From Alitta virens (Eukaryota; Annelida; Polychaeta; Phyllodocida; Nereididae): a stretch of DNA of 64,000 bases. Made by a program: the position numbers and the translations under genes. The notes beneath the pieces were generated by a model. That model did no database searches and was not told the origin of the DNA. It saw only the letters and a list, made by a program, of their open reading frames with translations. Shown in pieces: positions 1 to 14,337 of this stretch (its first letter is position 1; each line of letters begins with the position of its first letter). Location: assembly GCA_932294295.1 (NCBI GenBank), contig OW028585.1, positions 24,116,313-24,180,312 on the forward strand. The letters run 5' to 3'.

Positions 1-433
1 TTGTAGATGCAGTTACCATGTTTGGATCAGCTTTACTGCAGATTGTAGATGCAGTTACCATGTTTGGATCAGCTTTACTGCAGATTGTAGATGGAGTTAC
101 CAAGTTTAAATCAGCTTGACTGCGGATTGTAGATGCAGGTACCTTGTTTGGATTTTCTGTAGCGGCTATATAATTGGTCATGGACACACAGCAGTACTGT
201 TCACAGGGTATACTTCCAATCACCCTCTTGAACCAGGAATGATGCTTCCAATATGGTCTTCAGGTTTGAAAAGCTCTGTTGGATGAGGCATGTTGGGATT
301 CATGTTCAGTCATCACTGGCTGTTCCAGTATGGAAGTACAAGTAGATAGTTGCCCAGTGCAACATGTAACATCAAGATGTCCATATTCCCCTCTTTGCAA
401 ATAATGGACATCTGGAGTAGACCCACAATGATT
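1..433 (-). repeat. Partial satellite module at left edge (exon head plus first array units)
   Basis: The minus-strand exon-like head begins at 433 directly after an acceptor (CTTTACAG). It reads through a conserved non-repeat head (HYLQRGEYGHLDVTCC and following), then enters the 42-bp array and leaves the window. An in-frame TGA lies at 260-262 after the residues RAFQT. The second polymorphic stop site of the family is open here (TGT codon). Confidence 0.8.
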
Positions 434-1795
434 CTGTAAAGATACAAATATTAGAAAATGAAAGAATTCATAATGAAAGTCCACTTCTTTCTTTTTTTAT
501 CAAATTGATGGGTCACTGTTGCTAGAATATCCCCTAAGGGATTAGATTAGACTTAGTGATTGTAATTATTCAGCAAACCTGAATTAGAAAGTTTATGTGT
601 TAATTAATGGAACTTACCTTCTGTAAGTCATCAATCCATCGAAGGCCATCACTCCATCTTCATAGAAATCATCAGATACCAGGTGGAGAACATGATATTA
701 TCTCTCTTCAGCATCATAGGCCATCGACAGGTAGTTTTTACTGCAAATTGTAGATGCAGTTACCATGTTTGGATCAGCTTCACTGCAGATTTTACATGCA
801 GTTATGTCATGATCAACTTCACTGCGGATTGTAGATGTTTGGATCAGCTTCATTGCAGATTGTAGATGCAGTTATCATGGTTGGATCAGCTTCACTGCAG
901 ATTGTAGATGCAGTTATCACGTTATGATAAATTTCACTACAGATGGTAGATGAAGGTACCATGTTTGGACCAGCTTCACTGCAGATTGTAGATGCAGTTA
1001 TCATGATATGATCAATTTCACTGCAGATTGTAGATGCAGTTATCATGTTATGATCGACTTCACTGCGTATTTTAGATGCAGGTACCATGTTTGGATCAGC
1101 TTCATTGCAGATTGTAGATACATTTATCATGTTTGAATCAGCTTCACCGCAGATTGTAGATGGAGTTACCAAGAATTGATGAGCTACACTGCAGATTGTA
1201 GATGCAGTTACCAGGTTTGGATCAGCTTCACTATAGATGGTAGATGCAGTTACCATGCTTGGATCAGCTTCATTGCAGATTGCAGATGCAGTTATCATGT
1301 TTGGATCAGCTTCACTGCAGATTGTAGATGCCATTATCATGTTATGATAACTTTCACTGCACATTGTAGATGCAGTTACCATGTTTGGATCAGCTTTACT
1401 GCAGATTGTAGATGCAGTTACCATGTTTGGATCAGCTTTACTGCAGATTGTAGATGGAGTTACCAAGTTTAAATCAGCTTCACTGCGGATTGTAGATGCA
1501 GGTACCATGTTTGGATTTTCTGTAGCGGCTATATAATTGGTCATGAACACTCAGCAGTACTGTTCACAGGTATCCTTCCAATCACCCTCTTGAACCAGGA
1601 ATGATGCTTCCAATATGGTCTTCAGGTTTGAAAAGCTCTGTTGGATGAGGCATGTTGGGATTCATGTTCAGTCATCACTGGCTGTTCCAGTATGGAAGTA
1701 CAAGTAGATAGTTGCCAAGTGCAACATGTAACATCAAGATGTCCATATTCCCCTCTTTGCAAATAATGGACATCCGGAGTAGACCCACAATGATT
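434..1795 (-). repeat. Satellite module 1: intron 434-617, exon-like body 618-1795
   Basis: The donor is AGAAG|GTAAGT with the exon end at 618. The acceptor for the body lies at 1796-1797, so the body is 1,178 bp. The head carries the TGA after RAFQT and a second TGA after CEQYC, plus a one-base deletion (CAGGTATC instead of CAGGGTATAC). The array frame is open for 243 codons (819-1550). It is the shortest complete module. Confidence 0.8.
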
Positions 1796-3172
1796 CTGTA
1801 AAGATACAAATATTAGAAAATGAAAGAATTCATAATGAAAGTCCACTTCTTTCTTTTTTTATCAAATTAATGGGTCACTGTTGCTAGAATATCCCCTAAG
1901 GGATTAGATTAGACTTAATGATTCTAATTATTCAGCAAACCTGAATTAGAAAGTTCATGTGTTAATTAATGGAACTTACCTTCTGTAAGTCATCAATCCA
2001 TCGAAGGCCATCACTCCATCTTCATAGAAATCATCAAATGCCAGGTGGAGAACATGATATTATCTCTCTTCAGCATCATAGGCCATGGACTGGTAGTTTT
2101 TACTGCAAATTGTAGATACAGTTACCATGTTTGGATCAGCTTCATTGCAGATTGTAGATGCAGTTACCATATTTTGATGAGCTACACTGCCGATTGTAGA
2201 TGCAGGTACCATGTTTGGATTAGCTTCACTGCAGATTGTAGATACAGTTATCATGTTATGATCGACTTCACTGCAGATTGTACATGCAGGTACCATGTTT
2301 GGATCAGCTTCATTGCAGATTGTAGATACATTTATCATGTTTGAATCAGCTTCATTGCAGATTGCAGCTGCAGTTATCATGTTTGGATCAGCTTCACTGC
2401 AGATTGTAGATGCAGTTCTCATGTTATGATCGACTTCACTGCGGATTGTAGATGCAGGTACCATGTTTGGATCAGCTTCATTGCAGATTGTAGATACATT
2501 TATCATGTTTGAGTCAGCTTCACCGCAGATTGTAGATGCAGTTACCAAGAATTGATGAGCTACACTGCAGATTTTAGATGCAGTTACCAGGTTTGGATCA
2601 GCTTCACTGCAGATTGTACATGCAGTTACCATGTTTGGATCAGCTTCATTGCAGATTGCAGATGCAGTTATCATGTTTGGATCAGCTTCACTGCAGATTG
2701 TAGATGCCATTATCATGCTATGATAACTTTCACTGCACATTGTAGATGCAGTTACCATGTTTGGATCAGCTTTACTGCAGATTGTAGATGCAGTTACCAT
2801 GTTTGGATCAGCTTTACTGCAGATTGTAGATGGAGTTACCAAGTTTAAATCAGCTTCACTGCGGATTGTAGATGCAGGTACCATGTTTGGATTTTCTGTA
2901 GCGGCTATATAATTGGTCATGAACACACAGCAGTACTGTTCACAGGGCATACTTCCAATCACCCTCTTGAACCAGGAATGATGCTTCCAATATGGTCTTC
3001 AGGTTTGAAAAGCTCTGTTGGATGAGGCATGTTGGGATTCATGTTCAGTCATCACTGGCTGTTCCAGTATGGAAGTACAAGTAGATAGTTGCCCAGTGCA
3101 ACATGTAACATCAAGATGTCCATATTCCCCTCTTTGCAAATAATGGACATCCGCAGTAGACCCACAATGATT
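1796..3172 (-). repeat. Satellite module 2: intron 1796-1979, exon-like body 1980-3172
   Basis: The body is 1,193 bp with the same splice borders as module 1. The second polymorphic stop is a TGT here, so the minus frame is open from the end of the head through the whole array to the AYDAEER tail (2060-2962, 300 codons). The TGA after RAFQT remains. This is the most continuous head-to-tail reading frame among the short modules. Confidence 0.8.
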
Positions 3173-5009
3173 CTGTAAAGATACAAACATTAGAAAATGA
3201 AAGAATTCATAATGAAAGTCCACTTCTTTCTTTTTTTATCAAATTGATGGGTCACTGTTGCTAGAATATCCCCTAAGGGATTAGATTAGACTTAGTGATT
3301 GTAATTATTCAGCAAACCTGAATTAGAAAGTTCATGTGTTAATTAATGGAACTTACCTTCTGTAAGTCATCAATCCATCGAAGGCCATCACTCCATCTTC
3401 ATAGATATCATCAGATACCAGGTGGAGAACATGATATTATCTCTCTTCAGCATCATAGGCCATCGACAGGTAGTTTTTACTGCAAATTGTAGATGCAGTT
3501 ACCATGTTTGGATCAGCTTCACTGCAGATTTTACATGCAGTTATGTCATGATCAACTTCACTGCGGATTGTAGATGTTTGGATCAGCTTCATTACAGATT
3601 GTAGATGCAGTTATCATGGTTGGATCAGCTTCACTGCAGATTGTAGATGCAGTTATCACGTTATGATAAATTTCACTACAGATGGTAGATGAAGGTACCA
3701 TGTTTGGACCAGCTTCACTGCAGATTGTAGATGCAGTTATCATGTTATGATCAACTTCACTGCGGATTGTAGATGTTTGGATCAGCTTCATTGCAGATTG
3801 TAGATGCAGTTATCATGGTTGGATCAGCTTCACTGCAGATTGTAGATGCAGTTATCACGTTATGATAAATTTCACTACAGATGGTAGATGAAGGTACTAT
3901 GTTTGGATCAGCTACACTGCAGATTGTAGATGCAGTTATCAACTTCACTGCGGATTGTAGATGCAGTTACCATGTTTTGATGTGCTAGACAGCAGATTGT
4001 TTTGGCAGTTATCATGTTTTGATCAGTTTCACTGCAGACTATAGATGAAGGTACCAAGTTTGGATCAGCAGATTGTACAGGCAGTTATCATGTTTTGATC
4101 AGTTTCACTGTAGATTGTAGATGTAGTTACCATGTTTGGATCAGCTTCACTGCAGATTGTAGATGCAGTTACCATGGTTGGATCAGCTTCACAGCCCATT
4201 CTAGATGCAGTTATCAAGTTTGGATCAGCTTCATTGCAGATTGTAGATGCAGTTACCATGGTTGGATCACCTTCTAAGCACATTGTAGATGCAGTTACCA
4301 TGTTTGGATCATCTTCACTGCAGATTGTAGATGCAGTTATCATGTTTTGATCAGTTTCACTGCAGATTGTAGATACAGTTCTCATGTTATGATCGACTTC
4401 ACTGCAGATTGTAGATGCAGGTACCATGTTTGGATCAGCTTCATTGCAGATTGTAGATACATTTATCATGTTTGAATCAGCTTCACCGCAGATTGTAGAT
4501 GCAGTTACCAAGAATTGATGAGCTACACTGCAGATTGTAGATGCAGTTACCAGGTTTGGATCAGCTTCACTGCAGATTGTAGATGCAGTTACCATGTTTG
4601 GATCAGCTTTACTGCAGATTGTAGATGCAGTTACCATGTTTGGATCAGCTTCACTGCAGATTGTAGATGCAGTTACCATGTTTGGATCAGCTTCACTGCG
4701 GATTGTAGATGCAGGTACCATGTTTGGATTTTCTGTAGCGGCTATATAATTGGTCATGAACACACAGCAGTACTGTTCACAGGGTATACTTCCAATCACC
4801 CTCTTGAGCCAGGAATGATGCTTCCAATATGGTCTTCAGGTTTGAAAAGCTCTGTTGGATGAGGCATGTTGGGATTCATGTTCAGTCATCACTGGCTGTT
4901 CCAGTATGGAAGTACAAGTAGATAGTTGCCCAGTGCAACATGTAACATCAAGATGTCCATATTCCCCTCTTTGCAAATAATGGACATCCGGAGTAGACCC
5001 ACAATGATT
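3173..5009 (-). repeat. Satellite module 3: intron 3173-3356, exon-like body 3357-5009
   Basis: The body is 1,653 bp. It contains two tandem copies of a 199-bp intermediate repeat (starting near 3,558 and 3,757) in which one 42-bp unit is cut short. 199 is not a multiple of 3, so it breaks the array frame. The array near the head is open for 244 codons (4065-4799). Its left half closely matches the left half of module 4. Confidence 0.8.
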
Positions 5010-7745
5010 CTGTAAAGATACAAATATTAGAAAATGAAAGAATTCATAATGAAAGTCCACTTCTTTCTTTTTTTATCAAATTGATGGGTCACTGTTGCTA
5101 GAATATCCCCTAAGGGATTAGATTAGACTTAGTGATTGTAATTATTCAGCAAACCTGAATTAGAAAGTTCATGTGTTAATTAATGGAACTTACCTTCTGT
5201 AAGTCAACAATCCATCGAAGGCCATCACTCCATCTTCATAGAAATCATCAGATACCAGGTGGAGAACATGATATTATCTCTCTTCAGCATCATAGGCCAT
5301 CGACAGGCAGTTTTTACTGCAAATTGTAGATGCAGTTACCATGTTTGGATCAGCTTCACTGCAGATTTTACATGCATTTATGTCATGATCAACTTCACTG
5401 TGGATTGTAGATGTTTGGATCAGCTTCATTGCAGATTGTAGATGCAGTTATCATGGTTGGATCAGCTTCACTGCAGATTGTAGATGCAGTTATCACGTTA
5501 TGATAAATTTCACTACAGATGGTAGATGAAGGTACCATGTTTGGACCAGCTTCACTGCAGATTGTAGATGCAGTTATCATGTTATGATCAACTTCACTGC
5601 TTATTGTAGATGTTTGGATCAGCTTCATTGCAGATTGTAGATGCAGTTATCATGGTTGGATCAGCTTCACTGCAGATTGTAGATGCAGTTATCACGTTAT
5701 GATAAATTTCACTACAGATGGTAGATGAAGGTACTATGTTTGGATCAGCTACACTGCAGATTGTAGATGCAGTTATCAACTTCACTGCGGATTGTAGATG
5801 CAGTTACCATGTTTTGATGTGCTAGACAGCAGATTGTTTTGGCAGTTATCATGTTTTGATCAGTTTCACTGCAGACTATAGATGAAGGTACCAAGTTTGG
5901 ATCAGCAGATTGTACAGGCAGTTATCATGTTTTGATCAGTTTCACTGTAGATTGTAGATGTAGTTACCATGTTTGGATCAGCTTCACTGCAGATTGTAGA
6001 TGCAGTTACCATGGTTGGATCAGCTTCACAGCCCATTCTAGATGCAGTTATCAAGTTTGGATCAGCTTCATTGCAGATTGTAGATGCAGTTACCATGGTT
6101 GGATCACCTTCTAAGCACATTGTAGATGCAGTTACCATGTTTGGATCAGCTTCACTGCAGATTGTAGATGCAGTTATCATGTTTTGATCAGTTTCACTGC
6201 AGATTGTAGATGCAGTTCTCATGTTATGATCGACTTCACTGCAGATTGTAGATGCAGGTACCATGTTTGGATCAGCTTCATTGCAGATTGTAGATACATT
6301 TATCATGTTTGAATCAGCTTCACCGCAGATTGTAGATGCAGTTACCAAGAATCGATGAGCTGCACTGCAGATTGTAGATGCAGTTACCAGGTTTGGATCA
6401 GCTTCACTGCAGATTGTAGATGCAGTTACCATGTTTGGATCAGCTTCATTGCAGATTGCAGATGCAGTTATCATGTTTGGATCAGCTTCACTGCAGATTG
6501 TAGATGCCATTATCATGTAATGATAACTTTCACTACAGATTGTAGATGCAGATACCCTGTTATGATCAGCTTCATTGCAGATTGTAGATGCAGTTATCAT
6601 GTTTTGATCAGTTTCACTGTAGATTGTAGATGCAGTTACCATGATTTGATGAGCTACACCGCAGATTGTACATGCAGTTACCAGATTTGGATCAGCTTCA
6701 CTGCAGATTGTAGATGCAGTTACCATTTTTCGCATCAGCTTCATTGCAGATTGCAGATGCAGTTATCATGTTTGGATCAGCCTCACTGCAGATTGTAGAT
6801 GCCATTATCATGTTATGATAACTTTCACTGCACATTGTAGATGCAGTTACCATGTTTGGATCATCTTTACTGCAGATTGTAGATGCAGTTACCATGTTTG
6901 GATCAGCTTCACTGCAGATTGTAGATGCAGTTATCAACTTCACTGCGGATTGTAGATGCAGTTACCATGTTTTGATGTGCTAGACAGTAAATTGTAGATG
7001 CAGTTACCATGTTTGGATCAGCTTCACTGCAGATTTTACATGCAGTTATGTTATGATCAACTTCACTGCGGATTGAAGATGTTTGGATCAGCTTCATTGC
7101 AGATTGTAGATGCAGTTATCATGGTTGGATCAGCTTCACTGCAGATTGTAGATGCAGTTATCACGTTATGATAAATTTCACTACAGATGGTAGATGCAGT
7201 TACCATGTTTGGATCAGCTTCATTGCAGATTGCAGATGCAGTTATCATGTTTGGATCAGGTTCACTGCAGATTGTAGATGCCATTATCATGTTATGATAA
7301 CTTTCACTGCACATTGTAGATGCAGTTACCATGTTTGGATCAGCTTTACTGCAGATTGTAGATGCAGTTACCATGTTTGGATCAGCTTTACTGCAGATTG
7401 TAGATGGAGTTACCAAGTTTAAATCAGCTTCACTGCGGATTGTAGATGCAGGTACCATGTTTGGATTTTCTGTAGCGGCTATGTAATTGGTCATGAACAC
7501 TCAGCAGTACTGTTCACAGGTATACTTCCAATCACCCTCTTGAACCAGGAATGATGCTTCCAATATGGTCTTCAGGTTTGAAAAGCTCTGTTGGATGAGG
7601 CATGTTGGGATTCATGTTCAGTCATCACTGGCTGTTCCAGTATGGAAGTACAAGTAGATAGTTGTCCAGTGCAACATGCAACATCAAGATGTCCATTTTC
7701 CCCTCTTTGCAAATAATGGACATCCGGAGTAGACCCACAATGATT
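5010..7745 (-). repeat. Satellite module 4: intron 5010-5193, exon-like body 5194-7745
   Basis: The body is 2,552 bp, making this the longest module. It repeats the module 3 layout, including the 199-bp pair at about 5,395 and 5,594, and then continues with extra units shared with modules 5, 6 and 8. It looks like a fusion of a module-3 type and a module-5 type by unequal exchange. The head has both TGA stops and the one-base deletion seen in module 1. Confidence 0.8.
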
Positions 7746-9850
7746 CTGTAAAGATACAAATATTAGAAAATGAAAGAATTCATAATGAAAGTCCACTTCT
7801 TTCTTTTTTTATCAAATTGATGGGTCACTGTTGCTAGAATATCCCCAAAGGGATTAGATTAGACTTAGTGATTGTAATTATTCAGCAAACCTGAATTAGA
7901 AAGTTCATGTGTTAATTAATGGAACTTACCTTCTGTAAGTCATCAATCCATCGAAGGCCATCACTCCATCTTCATAGAAATCATCAGATGCCAGGTGGAG
8001 AACATGATATTATCTTTCTTTAGCATCATAGGCCATCGACAGGTAGTTTTTACTGCAAATTGTAGATGTAGTTACCATGTTTGGATCAGCTTCACTGCAG
8101 ATTGTAGATGCAGTTACCATGGTTGGATCAGCTTCACAGCCCATTCTAGATGCAGTTAACATGTTTGGATCAGCTTCATTGCAGATTGTAGATGCAGTTA
8201 CCATGGTTGGATCACCTTCACAGCACATTGTAGATGCAGTTACCATGTTTAAATCAGCTTCATTGCAGATTGAAGATGCAATTATCATGTTTTGATCAGT
8301 TTCACTGCAGATTGTAGATGCAGTTCTCATGTTATGATCGACTTCACTGCAGATTGTAGATGCAGGTACCATGTTTGGATCAGCTTCATTGCAGATTGTA
8401 GATACATTTATCATGTTTGAATCAGCTTCACCGCAGATTGTAGATGCAGTTACCAAGAATTGATGAGCTACACTACAGATTGTAGATGCAGTTACCAGGT
8501 TTGGATCAGATTCACTGCAGATTGTAGATGCAGTTGCCATGTTTGGATCAGCTTCATTGCAGATTGCAGATGCAGTTATCATGTTTGGATCAGCTTCACT
8601 GCAGATTGTAGATGCCATTATCACGTTAAGATAACTTTCACTACAGATTGTAGATGCAGATACCATGTTATGATCAGCTTCATTGCAGATTGTAGATGCA
8701 GTTATCATGTTTTGATCAGTTTCACTGTAGATTGTAGATGCAGTTACCATGATTTGATGAGCTACACCGCAGATTGTAGATGCAGTTACCAGATTAGGAT
8801 CAGCTTCACTGCAGATTGTAGATGCAGTTACCATGTTTGGATCAGCTTCATTGCAGATTGCAGATGCAGTTATGTTTGGATCAGCTTCACTGCAGATTGT
8901 AGATGCCATTATCATGTTATGATAACTTTCACTGCACATTGTAGATGCAGTTACCATGTTTGGATCATCTTTACTGCAGATTGTAGATGCAGTTACCATG
9001 TTTGGATCAGCTTCACTGCAGATTGTAGATGCAGTTATCAACTTCACTGCGGATTGTTGATGCAGTTGCCATGTTTTGATGTGCTAGACAGTAAATTGTA
9101 GATGCAATTACCATGTTTGGATCAGCTTCACTGCAGATTTTACATGCAGTTATGTTATGATCAACTTCACTGCAGATTGAAGATGTTTGGATCAGCTTCA
9201 TTGCAGATTGTAGATGCAGTTATCATGGTTGGATGAGCTTCACTGCAGATTGTAGATGCAGTTATCACGTTATGATAAATTTCACTACAGATGGTAGATG
9301 CAGTTACCATGTTTGGATCAGCTTCATTGCAGATTGCATATGCAGTTATCATGTTTGGATCAGCTTCACTACAGATTGTAGATGCCATTATCATGTTATG
9401 ATAACTTTCACTGCACATTGTAGATGCAGTTACCATGTTTGGATCAGCTTTACTGCAGATTATAGATGCAGTTACCATGTTTGGATCAGCTTTACTGCAG
9501 ATTGTAGATGGAGTTACCAAGTTTAAATCAGCTTCACTGCGGATTGTAGATGCAGGTACCATGTTTGGATTTTCTGTAGCAGCTATATAATTGGTCATGA
9601 ACACTCAGCAGTACTGTTCACAAGGTATACTTCCAATCACCCTCTTGAACCAGGAATGATGCTTCCAATATGGTCTTCAGGTTTGAAAAGCTCTGTTGGA
9701 TGAGGCATGTTGGGATTCATGTTCAGTCATCACTGGCTGTTCCAGTATGGAAGTACAAGTAGATAGTTGCCCAGTGCAACATGTAACATCAAGATGTCCA
9801 TATTCCCCTCTTTGCAAATAATGGACATCCGGAGTAGACCCACAATGATT
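7746..9850 (-). repeat. Satellite module 5: intron 7746-7929, exon-like body 7930-9850
   Basis: The body is 1,921 bp, the same length as modules 6 and 8. The minus frame is open for 345 codons (8010-9047), ending in the AYDAKER tail before a TAA, and a plus frame is open for 213 codons over the same DNA. The head has a TGA after RAFQT and a second TGA. Confidence 0.8.
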
Positions 9851-11955
9851 CTGTAAAGATACAAATATTAGAAAATGAAAGAATTCATAATGAAAGTCCA
9901 CTTCTTTCTTTTTTTATCAAATTGATGGGTCACTGTTGCTAGAATATCCCCTAAGGGATTAGATTAGACTTAGTGATTGTAATTATTCAGCAAACCTGAA
10001 TTAGAAAGTTCATGTGTTGATTAATGGAACTTACCTTCTGTAAGTCATCAATCCATCGAAGGCCATCACTCCATCTTCATAGAAATCATCAGATGCCAGG
10101 TGGAGAACATGATATTATCTCTCTTTAGCATCATAGGCCATCGACAGGTAGTTTTTACTGCAAATTGTAGATGTAGTTACCATGTTTGGATCAGCTTCAC
10201 TGCAGATTGTAAATGCAGTTACCATGGTTGGATCAGCTTCACAGCCCATTCTAGATGCAGTTAACATGTTTGGATCAGCTTCATTGCAGATTGTAGATGC
10301 AGTTACCATGGTTGGATCACCTTCACAGCACATTGTAGATGCAGTTACCATGTTTAAATCAGCTTCATTGCAGATTGTAGATGCAGTTATCATGTTTTGA
10401 TCAGTTTCACTGCAGATTGTAGATGCAGTTCTCATGTTATGATCGACTTCACTGCAGATTGTAGATGCAGGTACCATGTTTGGATCAGCTTCATTGCAGA
10501 TTGTAGATACATTTATCATGTTTGAATCAGCTTCACCGCAGATTGTAGATGCAATTACCAAGAATTGATGAGCTACACTACAGATTGTAGATGCAGTTAC
10601 CAGGTTTGGATCAGATTCACTGCAGATTGTAGATGCAGTTGCCATGTTTGGATCAGCTTCATTGCAGATTGCAGATGCAGTTATCATGTTTGGATCAGCT
10701 TCACTGCAGATTGTAGCTGCCATTATCACGTTAAGATAACTTTCACTACAGATTGTAGATGCAGATACCATGTTATGATCAGCTTCATTGCAGATTGTAG
10801 ATGCAGTTATCATGTTTTGATCAGTTTCACTGTAGATTGTAGATGCAGTTACCATGATTTGATGAGCTACACCGCAGATTGTAGATGCAGTTACCAGATT
10901 TGGATCAGCTTCACTGCAGATTGTAGATGCAGTTACCATGTTTGGATCAGCTTCATTGCAGATTGCAGATGCAGTTATGTTTGGATCAGCTTCACTGCAG
11001 ATTGTAGATGCCATTATCATGTTATGATAACTTTCACTGCACATTGTAGATGCAGTTACCATGTTTGGATCATCTTTACTGCAGATTGTAGATGCAGTTA
11101 CCATGTTTGGATCAGCTTCACTGCAGATTGTAGATGCAGTTATCAACTTCACTGCGGATTGTTGATGCAGTTGCCATGTTTTGATGTGCTAGACAGTAAA
11201 TTGTAGATGCAATTACCATGTTTGGATCAGCTTCACTGCAGATTTTACATGCAGTTATGTTATGATCAACTTCACTGCAGATTGAAGATGTTTGGATCAG
11301 CTTCATTGCAGATTGTAGATGCAGTTATCATGGTTGGATGAGCTTCACTGCAGATTGTAGATGCAGTTATCATGTTATGATAAATTTCACTACAGATGGT
11401 AGATGCAGTTACCATGTTTGGATCAGCTTCATTGCAGATTGCATATGCAGTTATCATGTTTGGATCAGCTTCACTACAGATTGTAGATGCCATTATCATG
11501 TCATGATAACTTTCACTGCACATTGTAGATGCAGTTACCATGTTTGGATCAGCTTTACTGCAGATTGTAGATGCAGTTACCATGTTTGGATCAGCTTTAC
11601 TGCAGATTGTAGATGGAGTTACCAAGTTTAAATCAGCTTCACTGCGGATTGTAGATGCAGGTACCATGTTTGGATTTTCTGTTGCGGCTATATAATTGGT
11701 CATGAACACTCAGCAGTACTGTTCACAAGGTATACTTCCAATCACCCTCTTGAACCAGGAATGATGCTTCCAATATGGTCTTCGGGTTTGAAAAGCTCTG
11801 TTGGATGAGGCATGTTGGGATTCATGTTCAGTCATCACTGGCTGTTCCAGTATGGAAGTACAAGTAGATAGTTGCCCAGTGCAACATGTAACATCAAGAT
11901 GTCCATATTTCCCTCTTTGCAAATAATGGACATCCGGAGTAGACCCACAATGATT
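9851..11955 (-). repeat. Satellite module 6: intron 9851-10034, exon-like body 10035-11955
   Basis: The body is 1,921 bp. In this head the TGA after RAFQT is a CGA, so the frame runs on through RRPYWKHHSWFKRVIGSI to the second TGA (the 98-codon stretch 11710-12006 includes intron sequence at its start). It forms the first half of the duplicated 4,487-bp block. Confidence 0.8.
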
Positions 11956-14337
11956 CTGTAAAGATACAAATATTAGAAAATGAAAGAATTCATAATGAAA
12001 GTCCACTTCTTTCTTTTTTTATCAAATTGATGGGTCACTGTTGCTAGAATATCCCCTAAGGGATTAGATTAGACTTAGTGATTGTAATTATTCAGTAAAC
12101 CTGAATTAGAAAGTTCATGTGTTAATTAATGGAACTTACCTTCTGTAAGTCATCAATCCATCAAAGGCCATCACTCCATCTTCATACAAATCATCAGATG
12201 CCAGGTGGAGAACATGATATTATCTCTCTTCAGCATCATAGGCCATCGACAAGCAGTTTTTACTGCAAATTGTAGATGCAGTTACCATGTTTGGATCAGC
12301 TTCACTGCAGATTTTACATGCAGTTATGTTATGATCAACTTCACTGCGGATTGAAGATGTTTGGATCAGCTTCATTGCAGATTGTAGATGCAGTTATCAT
12401 GGTTGGATCAGCTTCACTGCAGGTTGTAGATGCAGTTATCACGTTATGATAAATTTCACTACAGAGGGTAGATGAAGGTACCATGTTTGGACCAGCTTCA
12501 CTGCAGATTGTAGATGCAGTTATCAAGTTATGATCAACTTCACTGCCGATTGTAGATGTTTGGATCAGCTTCATTGCAGATTGTAGATGCAGTTATCATG
12601 GTTGGATCAGCTTCACTGCAGATTGTAGATGCAGTTATCACGCTATGATAAATTTCACTACAGATGGTAGATGAAGGTACCATGTTTGGACCAGCTGCAC
12701 TGCAGATTGTAGATGCAATTAGCAACTTCACTGCGGATTGTAGATGCAGTTACCATGTTTTGATGTGCTAGACAGCAGATTGTTGTGACAGTTATCATGT
12801 TTTCATCAGTTTCACTGCAGACTATAGATGAAGGTACCAAGTTTGGATCAGCAGATTGTACAGGCAGTTATCATGTTTTGATCAGTTTCACTGTAGATTG
12901 TAGATGTAGTTACCATGTTTGGATCAGCTTCACTGCAGATTGTAGATGCAGTTACCATGGTTGGATCAGCTTCACAGCCCATTCTAGATGCAGTTATCAT
13001 GTTTGGATCAGCTTCATTGCAGATTGTAGATGCAGTTACCATGGTTGGATCACCTTCACAGCACATTGTAGATGCAGTTACCATGTTTGGATCAGCTTCA
13101 CTGCAGATTGTAGATGCAGTTATCATGTTTTGATCAATTTCACTGCAGATTGTAGATCCAGTTATCATGATATGATCGACTTCACTGCGGATTGTAGATG
13201 CAGGTACCATGTTTGGATCAGCTTCATTGCAGATTGTAGATACATTTATTATGTTTGAATCAGCTTCACCGCAGATTGTAGATGCCGTTACCAAGAATTG
13301 ATGAGCTACACTGCAGATTGTAGATGCAGTTACCAGGTTTGGGTCAGCTTCACGGCAGATTGTAGATGCAGTTACCATGTTTGGATCAGCTTCATTGCAG
13401 ATTGTAGATGCAGTTATCATGTTTGGATCAGCTTCACTGCAGATTGTAGATGCAGTTATCATGTAATGATCAACTTCACTGCGGATTGTAGATGCAGGTA
13501 CCATTTTTGGATCAGCTTCATTGCAGATTGTAGATACATTTATCATGTTTGAATCAGCTTCACTGCAGATTGTCGATACAGTTACCATGATTTGATGACC
13601 TACACTGCAAGTTGTAGATACAGTTACCATGTTTGGATCAGCTTCACTGCAGATTGTAGATGCAGTTACCATGGTTGGATCAGCTTCACAGCCCATTGTT
13701 GATGCAGTTATCATGATTGGATCAGCTTCACTGCAGATTGTAGATGCCATTATCATGTTATGATAACTTTTACTACAGATTGTAGATGCAGATACCATGT
13801 AATGATTAGCTTCATTGCAGATCGCAGATGCAGTTATCATGTTTGGATCAGCTTCACTGCAGATTGTAGATGCCATTATCATGTTATGATAACTTTCACT
13901 GCACATTGTAGATGCAGTTACCATGTTTGGATCAGCTTTACTGCAGATTGTAGATGCAGTTACCATGTTTGGATCAGCTTTACTGCAGATTGTAGATGGA
14001 GTTACCAAGTTTAAATCAGCTTCACTGCGGATTGTAGATGCAGGTACCATGTTTGGATTTTCTGTTGCGGCTATATAATTGGTCATGAACACTCAACAGT
14101 ACTGTTCACAGGTATACTTCCAATCACCCTCTTGAACCAGGAATGATGCTTCCAATATGGTCTTCGGGTTTGAAAAGCTCTGTTGGATGAGGCATGTTGG
14201 GATTCATGTTCAGTCATCACTGGCTGTTCCAGTATGGAAGTACAAGTAGATAGTTGCCCAGTGCAACATGTAACATCAAGATGTCCATATTTCCCTCTTT
14301 GCAAATAATGGACATCCGGAGTAGACCCACAATGATT
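11956..14337 (-). repeat. Satellite module 7: intron 11956-12139, exon-like body 12140-14337
   Basis: The body is 2,198 bp. It carries the longest array frame in the window, 414 codons (12848-14092), shared with module 9. It also holds a 199-bp repeat pair at about 12,341 and 12,540. The head has CGA at the first stop position and a one-base deletion before the array. It forms the second half of the first 4,487-bp block. Confidence 0.8.

Noticed and set aside
260..484. Recurrent 74-codon ORF starting MDFHYEFFHFL, present in most modules
   Set aside because: Its first 17 or so codons lie in the intron-like segment upstream of a strong acceptor. The part after the acceptor is the exon-like head, so the ORF start is not real.
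11710..12006. Selenocysteine or other recoding of the TGA codons in module heads
   Set aside because: Some modules have CGA or TGT at the same sites and a TAA is fixed further on. No SECIS-like structure was recognised. Decay is simpler.
12848..14092. 414-codon minus-strand ORF (and similar 280-358 codon ORFs) as independent protein genes
   Set aside because: A 42-bp repeat without stops stays open automatically, and two plus-strand frames are open over the same DNA. Without transcript or selection evidence these are reported only as parts of the satellite.
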